DNA of 20,575 nucleotides, from assembly GCA_947461985.1 (NCBI GenBank), contig CANHNT010000003.1, positions 1-20,575 on the forward strand. Direction: 5' to 3'. Position 1 is the first letter of the stretch. Every line of letters starts with the position of its first letter. The stretch is from Bacteroidota bacterium. GTDB taxonomy: Bacteria; Bacteroidota; Bacteroidia; Chitinophagales; Chitinophagaceae. The notes beneath the pieces are model-generated. The model made no database searches and was not told the DNA's origin. It was given only the letters and a program-made list of their open reading frames with translations. A program made the position numbers and the translations under genes. Of this stretch, positions 15,976 through 20,575 are shown piece by piece.

Positions 15976-16006
15976 AAATGCAAATGTAATCGTTTCAATT
16001 GCATTT
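15976..16006. promoter_or_regulatory. Inverted repeat over the icd promoter
   Basis: AAATGCAA (15976-15983) and TTGCATTT (15999-16006) form perfect 8-bp arms with 15 bases between them. The left arm covers the predicted start and the end of the -7 box, so a repressor bound here would block icd. Part of the match comes from the -7 box itself (TTTGCA), which weakens the case. Confidence 0.3.
15981..15988 (-). promoter_or_regulatory. -7 box of icd
   Basis: On the minus strand this reads TACATTTG, a full consensus match and identical to the SRP RNA box. The predicted start is near 15976. No TTTG is seen at -33. Confidence 0.6.
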
Positions 16007-16028
16007 AGATAATACGTTTATATATTTT

Positions 16029-17591
16029 TTATTCCAAAACGATTTGCCCACTTTGAGCACTTGTTCCAGCTTGTATTTTATAAAAATAATTTCCTTTTGC
16101 TATTTCTTTACTAGGAGTCCAGCTGAATCTATGTTTTCCTGCATTTTCTTTTTCAGAAAAAATAGTAGCCATTTCTTGACCTAAATAATTGTAAATTTTG
16201 ATTGTCACTAATTGGTCTGAAAGTAATAAATATTCAAAAGTTGTAGAAGTTGTCAAAGGATTTGGATAAACTTTAATACCATTCATTTGTTTGTTGATAT
16301 TTGTAATAGATGTAGGAACTAACAAAGGGTCATTTGCTAAAATACTATCTACATTTATATTTTCATCTCCATTTTGATAATAGGCAAAAAGATAGCTATC
16401 AAAAAGCATTTCATCACCTGTGCTTGTGCCTGGTAAAACAGCAATATTAGGATTGGGTGTGTTTGGATTATTAACGGTGTTATCAAATTTATGGGCAGAA
16501 AATAGTCGATATCCAGCAGGAATTTTTTGCATTTTTTTAAAGGTGTATTGCATTTGCCAATGAAAATCCCATTGATTAATTCTGATTAAAGGAATCGTGT
16601 CTGCATTTTTATAAGCATAATTTAATATAGATTTACAAGTAGTATGTGAATGAGGAAAAGCACCATACAATGAAACTGGAATTGGTAATCCTGCTGCACT
16701 TGCAGGGTATTTTTGAGTTACTGTTACACTGTCATTTGCAGGAATATAAAAGTTCCAGTTTTGTAAAACGGTTTGAAAATACATATCTCGTATGCCAGTT
16801 TCATTGCTTGGATAAAAATATAATCGAATTTGAGAGCTGTCTTTTTGTCCTGCTGTTCCCAAAGGAACATGAATTTGAAATGATATTTTTGAATTTGCTT
16901 TTAATTTAAAACCAAATTTAGCTCCAGGAACTCCTGGCAAAACGGTTGGTCCCATGCCAGGTGCAAAATCACCAATATTTATTTGACCTTGAAAATTATA
17001 ACAACCACCACTCATATCATTTACAGCAGTGCCTGTGGTGTCAATGGTAATCACTGCATGATGAATGATGGCTGCATTTCCTGGTACAAATTCAAACGCT
17101 TTAATATATCTATCTTGTAAAAGACCTGTTGGAACATTAATGCAATAATAATGGTCAGAAGAAGAGGCCATACTTGTATAAGTTGGAATGGTTAACACTA
17201 AATCAGGAGTGCCATTTAATTCGTAACCCGAATAATTAGGGATAGCAGGTGCTAATGTGGTATCGCCAGCCAGCATGCCATTATTTATCCAATCCACTAA
17301 AAGAGTTTTATCGGCAACACTTAATACTCGTTCTCTGTGATAGTTTTTGTATGAAGGGTCTGCTGGCCAAGGTGGCATTCTATTATTTTCAACAGCATAT
17401 TTTATCGGACCTCCTATTGAGGAAACGGCTGCATAATTTGTTAAAGGAAAAGTTAGACCACCTGCATGATGGCAACCTGTGCAATTGGCTATGAAAATGG
17501 GCGCTACATCTTTATATGCAGTTTGTGCAAATAGGTTAGATGAAATTGAAACTAACAATAATAGGTTAATCAAAAGGGTCTTCTTATTCAT
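16029..17591 (-). CDS. Secreted cytochrome c / copper type II monooxygenase-like fusion with type A T9SS domain
   Basis: A 520-residue exported protein with a signal peptide of about 22 residues (ends NLFA/QTAY). Residues 25-115 are a small cytochrome c domain: C37-T-G-C40-H41 binds haem, and M72 in RMPPWPADP is the likely axial ligand. Residues 125-410 resemble copper type II ascorbate-dependent monooxygenases (the PHM/DBH fold). Likely copper ligands are H177-H178 (IIHHAV) and H241 (FQIHVPLG) for one site, and H314-S-H316 (FPHSHTTC) and M395 (GDEMLF) for the other. Residues 435-520 are a type A T9SS domain (VYPNPLTTSTTFEY...IYNYLGQEM...GNYFYKI). The haem may deliver electrons to copper in place of ascorbate; this is inference. 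The substrate is unknown. A good -7 box lies 22 bases upstream. Confidence 0.85.
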   Translation of the reverse strand: MNKKTLLINLLLLVSISSNLFAQTAYKDVAPIFIANCTGCHHAGGLTFPLTNYAAVSSIGGPIKYAVENNRMPPWPADPSYKNYHRERVLSVADKTLLVDWINNGMLAGDTTLAPAIPNYSGYELNGTPDLVLTIPTYTSMASSSDHYYCINVPTGLLQDRYIKAFEFVPGNAAIIHHAVITIDTTGTAVNDMSGGCYNFQGQINIGDFAPGMGPTVLPGVPGAKFGFKLKANSKISFQIHVPLGTAGQKDSSQIRLYFYPSNETGIRDMYFQTVLQNWNFYIPANDSVTVTQKYPASAAGLPIPVSLYGAFPHSHTTCKSILNYAYKNADTIPLIRINQWDFHWQMQYTFKKMQKIPAGYRLFSAHKFDNTVNNPNTPNPNIAVLPGTSTGDEMLFDSYLFAYYQNGDENINVDSILANDPLLVPTSITNINKQMNGIKVYPNPLTTSTTFEYLLLSDQLVTIKIYNYLGQEMATIFSEKENAGKHRFSWTPSKEIAKGNYFYKIQAGTSAQSGQIVLE

Positions 17592-17612
17592 ATATTATTA
17601 AATATTGTAAAA

Positions 17613-17620
17613 CAAAAATA
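17613..17620 (-). promoter_or_regulatory. -7 box of the cytochrome/copper monooxygenase gene
   Basis: On the minus strand this reads TATTTTTG, a full TAnnTTTG match. The predicted start near 17608 gives a leader of about 17 nt. The -33 element is not clear. Confidence 0.5.
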
Positions 17621-17642
17621 CTCTTTTTACAGTATAAACTCA

Positions 17643-17852
17643 TTACTTTATTTCGCAATAAGTTTCATTGAATAGGGTAGCTCCAAAATTATCTTGATAG
17701 TATTTGTTACACAATTTAGTGGCGTCATTCCGATTAGATTTTGAGGTAAAGACTGTATTGTTGCCACCAGGATTGGAACAAACACACTTGTATTCTTTTT
17801 TACATGAACATAAAAAAGTGGCAAAAATAAAGGATATGCAGAGCGTTTTCAT
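17643..17852 (-). CDS. Small cysteine-rich lipoprotein, function unknown
   Basis: A 69-residue protein with a hydrophobic N-terminus and a lipobox L14-C15-S16-C17, followed by KK. The mature part has four cysteines (C23 and C25 in KCVCSNPGG, C48, C66), enough for two disulfides. The CVCSNPGG start recalls small lipoproteins common in Bacteroidota, but I know no function. It begins 11 bases after the DUF2071 stop on the same strand, so it is probably co-transcribed. A possible internal -7 box (minus strand TAAATTTG, 17867-17874) overlaps the end of DUF2071 and could add a second promoter. Confidence 0.75.
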   Translation of the reverse strand: MKTLCISFIFATFLCSCKKEYKCVCSNPGGNNTVFTSKSNRNDATKLCNKYYQDNFGATLFNETYCEIK

Positions 17853-17863
17853 AAATGCAAACT

Positions 17864-18604
17864 TTACAAATTTATTACCTGTTCAGTTTTAAAAACGAGT
17901 TTATTTAACCCCATTATTTCTACCTCAGAGCCTTCGGCTAAAAAAACAGCATCGGCTTTTAAGGTATTTAAAAAAGCAAATTCTTCGCCATACATTTCAT
18001 TAAAATCAAAGTGTGTTTCGTAGTGTAATGTATCATAAACTTTCCAACGAGGATGTTTTACATTGTATTCTATTGTTTTTAAATTATTGAATTTATTATA
18101 ACCCCAATAATGTTCTGTAATAAATTCTGCTTTGCTTCCAACTGCTATATCAAACGCTTCTTTGCTGGTTTTGATTGAAAAAGATTGCCAGTTTTTTCGT
18201 TTAGTATGATAAATTATTACCAATGAATTTTCCTGCTCAATCCATTGATATTTAATTGGCAATGTTTCATATTTTTCGTTGTAAAGCGAATTTGCAATGA
18301 TCGTAATAGCTGGTTTAGGAACAATTTCTTTAATAAAAACAACGCCTCTTTTTTTAATTCCATTTTCTTCTCTCGTTACATAAAATCGTAAATTAATTTC
18401 TTCAAAATTTCTATGAAAAGGAATAGGGATGCCTTTTAATTTAGTATTCATAAACATAAAACCAATTAAACTGATATAGCATTTTCCTTCAAACAACTCT
18501 ATTTCTGTTCCTTTAGGCAAATGTTTTTCTAAAATACGTTTGTCAATTATATAATTTATCATCACAAGCTTTCTCCATTCTCCTGTTAAAAAAGTAGTTG
18601 CCAT
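17864..18604 (-). CDS. DUF2071 (YqjF-like) family protein
   Basis: A 246-residue cytoplasmic protein recognised as DUF2071 by its N-terminal pattern: FLTGEWRKLVMINYIID, LEKHLPKGTEIELFEGKCYISLIGFMF and NFEEINLRFYV. A later segment (EHYWGYNK...) also suits the family. No catalytic function is established as far as I know; the fold is related to acetoacetate decarboxylase-like barrels. It has no signal peptide or membrane segment. It is divergent from the GbsR-type regulator gene, with 77 bases between start codons holding both promoters and a shared 26-bp palindrome, so control by that regulator is likely. The small lipoprotein gene follows 11 bases downstream. Confidence 0.85.
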   Translation of the reverse strand: MATTFLTGEWRKLVMINYIIDKRILEKHLPKGTEIELFEGKCYISLIGFMFMNTKLKGIPIPFHRNFEEINLRFYVTREENGIKKRGVVFIKEIVPKPAITIIANSLYNEKYETLPIKYQWIEQENSLVIIYHTKRKNWQSFSIKTSKEAFDIAVGSKAEFITEHYWGYNKFNNLKTIEYNVKHPRWKVYDTLHYETHFDFNEMYGEEFAFLNTLKADAVFLAEGSEVEIMGLNKLVFKTEQVINL

Positions 18605-18619
18605 TATTTATTATTTTTA

Positions 18620-18651
18620 CAAATGTATAAAATATTTTATTAAACTTTCAA
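18620..18651 (-). promoter_or_regulatory. Promoter of the DUF2071 gene
   Basis: On the minus strand TTG (18649-18651), a 21-base spacer and TACATTTG (18620-18627) form a good promoter. The -33 element lies inside the palindrome. The predicted start near 18615 gives a leader of about 11 nt. Confidence 0.65.
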
Positions 18652-18667
18652 TAATTATTGAAAGTTT
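18642..18667. promoter_or_regulatory. Perfect 26-bp palindrome, likely operator of the GbsR-type regulator
   Basis: The half-site AAACTTTCAATAA (18642-18654) is followed immediately by its exact reverse complement (18655-18667). It sits in the divergent promoter region: it contains the -33 element of the DUF2071 promoter and ends three bases before the -7 box of the regulator gene. MarR/GbsR dimers usually bind such symmetric sites next to their own gene, so it probably represses both sides. Binding is inferred. Confidence 0.75.
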
Positions 18668-18669
18668 TG

Positions 18670-18677
18670 TATCTTTG
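18670..18677 (+). promoter_or_regulatory. -7 box of the GbsR-type regulator gene (leaderless transcript)
   Basis: TATCTTTG is a full consensus match ending four bases before the ATG. The expected transcription start is 18682, exactly the A of that ATG. Confidence 0.6.
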
Positions 18678-18681
18678 TTTT

Positions 18682-19188
18682 ATGAAACTAGCAGAAGCAA
18701 AAGAACAATTTACACAATTATGGGGAGCGTTAGGCAGCAGTTGGGGCATCAACAGAACCATGGCTCAAGTGCATGCATTGTTGTTGATTTCTCCAGAAGC
18801 CTTGTGTACAGAAGATATTATGGAACAACTTTCGGTATCAAGAGGAAATGCCAACATGAATTTACGGGAGTTAATGACATGGAATTTAGTGCAAAAGGAA
18901 ATTAAAGCTGGCGATCGAAAAGAATATTTTAAAGCCGAAAAAGACATTTGGGAAGTCGCTAAACGAATTTCTAAAGAACGAAAACGGAGAGAAATTCAAC
19001 CGTTAATTGCCTCGTTAAATGTGTTGACAGATATTGACGAAGATAAACGAAATACTGAAGTAAAAGACTTTGTAGAAATGGTCAACAATATTCATTCAGT
19101 GGTTACTAAAATGGATTCGGCAGTGGATACACTTATTAAAGCAGAAGAACATAAATTCTTTGGTGCTGTGATGAAATTATTAAAATAG
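18682..19188 (+). CDS. GbsR/MarR-family transcriptional regulator
   Basis: A 168-residue DNA-binding regulator of the GbsR branch of the MarR superfamily. The N-terminal signature (LWGALGSSWGINRTMAQVHALLLIS, about residues 13-37) is diagnostic. A winged helix follows: TEDIMEQLSVSRGNANMNLRELMTWNLVQKE (about 43-73), with the wing at KAGDRKEYFKAE. The C-terminal 80 residues look helical and probably dimerise. I start it at ATG 18682; the longer frame from TTG 18658 would begin inside the palindrome and upstream of the -7 box. The DCC-family gene follows after five bases, so the two form an operon. GbsR of Bacillus responds to choline; no choline genes are seen here, so the ligand is unknown. Confidence 0.92.
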   Translation: MKLAEAKEQFTQLWGALGSSWGINRTMAQVHALLLISPEALCTEDIMEQLSVSRGNANMNLRELMTWNLVQKEIKAGDRKEYFKAEKDIWEVAKRISKERKRREIQPLIASLNVLTDIDEDKRNTEVKDFVEMVNNIHSVVTKMDSAVDTLIKAEEHKFFGAVMKLLK

Positions 19189-19193
19189 AAATC

Positions 19194-20030
19194 ATGAAAA
19201 CACTCACTAATCACTTATTTCTCTACGACAAAGATTGTCCATTGTGTTGCTGGTACACAGGTTTATTTATAAAGTATAAATTATTAGATGAACGCGGTAG
19301 AGTTGCTTATCAAGACATTGACAGAGTAAAATATCCTATGGTTGATTATGTAATTGCTCAAAATAAAATTGCACTCATCAATACACAAAATGAAAAAGTC
19401 ATTTATGGTATTGATGCTATTTCAATCATGTTGAGCATGCCATTTCCATTTGTAGGATTTTTTATGAAATTCAAACCGATACATTGGTTTATGGAAAAAT
19501 TTTATATGTTGGTTTCTATGAATCGTAAAATAATTATTCCTGCAAATTGTGAAAAAGCTGGTAGTTGTAACCCTTCAAGGAGTTGGTATTGGCGTTGGTT
19601 TTTTATTGTATTGTGTGCAATAGCTGTAAATGTTTTAGTTGGAAATTATTTTACAACCCATTTGTCTAATTATTTCATTGGCAATCCATTGTATGGCGAT
19701 ACCATATATTTTGCTATTCAACTAGGGTTTCAATATTTAATGTGTCTCTTATTTAAAGAAAAAAACAGGTATGATTATTTGGGGCAAATTGCTTTTGTAT
19801 CCTTTTTAGGGGCTGTAATTTTAGGTTTTTGCGGAATGGGTTTATCTGTTTTACAACATTTTCAAATCAATATTTCTATGCTACAACCCTTTTGCTACGG
19901 AATGGTATTTGCATGGATGTTTATGGAACATCGTCGAAGAATATTGATTTCAGAAATGGATTGGCGATTGAGTTATACTTGGATATTCATTCGATTAATT
20001 ATGTATCCTTTGGCGTTTGTAATAAACTAA
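19194..20030 (+). CDS. DCC-family (DUF393) thiol-disulfide oxidoreductase-like membrane protein
   Basis: A 278-residue protein. The N-terminal part is a DCC1-like/DUF393 domain: FLYDKDCPLCCWYT carries the C15-P-L-C18 motif, preceded by the usual Asp residues, as in a thioredoxin-like redox centre; C19 adds a third cysteine. From about residue 135 the protein is hydrophobic, with about five membrane segments (including WRWFFIVLCAIAVNVLV, YFAIQLGFQYLMCLLF, IAFVSFLGAVILGFCGMGL and a last one near the C-terminus). Many DUF393 proteins lack this membrane part. Its start lies five bases after the regulator stop, so they share a transcript. Its stop codon TAA (20028-20030) overlaps the stop of convergent meaB. 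The partner it reduces or oxidises is unknown. Confidence 0.85.
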   Translation: MKTLTNHLFLYDKDCPLCCWYTGLFIKYKLLDERGRVAYQDIDRVKYPMVDYVIAQNKIALINTQNEKVIYGIDAISIMLSMPFPFVGFFMKFKPIHWFMEKFYMLVSMNRKIIIPANCEKAGSCNPSRSWYWRWFFIVLCAIAVNVLVGNYFTTHLSNYFIGNPLYGDTIYFAIQLGFQYLMCLLFKEKNRYDYLGQIAFVSFLGAVILGFCGMGLSVLQHFQINISMLQPFCYGMVFAWMFMEHRRRILISEMDWRLSYTWIFIRLIMYPLAFVIN

Positions 20031-20575
20031 AAACTACTATCCACAACCTGATAAACGTTAAAATCGCTTTCCGTCATTTTATTTTTTATTAACGCATACA
20101 AATCAATTTTACTAACATCTTTCATTCGTTTTTGTTGAATAAGTTGGTACGCTTTTTCAGTTAGCAAATGAATTTTTCGTTCTGCATTGGTTGATATAAA
20201 ATGAGCGTGTTGTTCAACAACGTTTATTAATTCATCAATGCCTATATACTGACTAGCCACGCATTTTACCACAGGAATTTCCCAATTGGTTGCTTTTGAA
20301 TGAGATAATATTTTTAAGTTTTTCACAAACTCATCTGCATTGGCTCTATCGGCTTTGTTGACCACAAAAATGTCTGCAATTTCCATCACACCAGCTTTCA
20401 TCGTTTGCACTTCATCGCCGGCTTCAGGAACCATAACTACAATGGTTGTGTCGGCAATGCCTGCAATTTCTACTTCACTTTGTCCAACACCAACTGTTTC
20501 CAATAAAATATAATCAAATACGGATGCTCTAACTACATCAATAATTTCTATTATTTTTGCATTTAAACCTCCCAA
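20027..20575 (-). CDS. meaB: Methylmalonyl-CoA mutase-associated GTPase MeaB, C-terminal part
   Basis: MeaB (ArgK) is a G3E-family GTPase that loads and protects the B12 cofactor of methylmalonyl-CoA mutase. The window holds the last 182 codons; the frame is open at the right edge (LGGLNAK), so the N-terminus with the P-loop is missing. Visible features are the switch region LLETVGVGQSEVEIAGIAD, the strand VVMVPEAGDEVQTMKAGVMEIAD, the G4 motif NKAD, and a helical C-terminal dimerisation arm. Its presence implies a methylmalonyl-CoA mutase pathway (propionate/succinate interconversion) in this organism. It converges on the DCC gene with a four-base overlap through the two stop codons, leaving no room for a separate terminator. 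Confidence 0.96.
   Translation of the reverse strand: MGGLNAKIIEIIDVVRASVFDYILLETVGVGQSEVEIAGIADTTIVVMVPEAGDEVQTMKAGVMEIADIFVVNKADRANADEFVKNLKILSHSKATNWEIPVVKCVASQYIGIDELINVVEQHAHFISTNAERKIHLLTEKAYQLIQQKRMKDVSKIDLYALIKNKMTESDFNVYQVVDSSF

Noticed and set aside
18658..18681. TTG start for the GbsR-type regulator
   Set aside because: It lies inside the palindrome and upstream of the -7 box; the family N-terminus fits ATG 18682.

Overview
The window looks like chromosomal DNA of a Bacteroidota bacterium. It is strongly AT-rich, and start codons are not preceded by Shine-Dalgarno sequences. Several genes have a clear TAnnTTTG -7 box, the Bacteroidota housekeeping promoter motif. Two proteins carry C-terminal domains of the type IX secretion system (T9SS): one CHU_C/type B and one type A. 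Most genes are ordinary core or envelope genes. I see no phage, insertion sequence, CRISPR array or tRNA.

Left part (1-2940): the 3' part of htpG with a UUCG-loop terminator; a small SRP RNA gene with a near-ideal promoter; a toxin-antitoxin pair on the minus strand whose PIN toxin is broken by one in-frame stop codon; and a small-type transaldolase gene.

Envelope part (2989-13248): a two-gene minus-strand operon for large outer-membrane proteins (a propeller-barrel fusion, then a DUF5686 protein); a divergent metallo-beta-lactamase-fold hydrolase that appears leaderless; a 1011-residue secreted protein with eight SprB-type repeats and a type B T9SS domain; and a convergent EF-hand lipoprotein.

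Energy metabolism part (13249-17591): a stand-alone atpG (ATP synthase gamma) convergent with an NADP-type isocitrate dehydrogenase, then a secreted cytochrome c/copper monooxygenase-like fusion with a type A T9SS domain.

Right part (17643-20575): a Cys-rich small lipoprotein and a DUF2071 gene point left; a GbsR/MarR-type regulator and a DCC-family (DUF393) membrane oxidoreductase point right. The two sides share one divergent control region with a perfect 26-bp palindrome. The DCC gene runs tail-to-tail into meaB, with overlapping stop codons, and meaB leaves the window.

The most interesting points are the GbsR/DUF2071/DCC divergent module with its palindrome, the T9SS-targeted haem/copper monooxygenase, the propeller-barrel protein whose protease-like domain lacks the zinc motif, the two apparently leaderless genes, and the toxin inactivated by one nonsense codon. 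I did not find a clearly new multi-gene system; the right-hand module is the best candidate.
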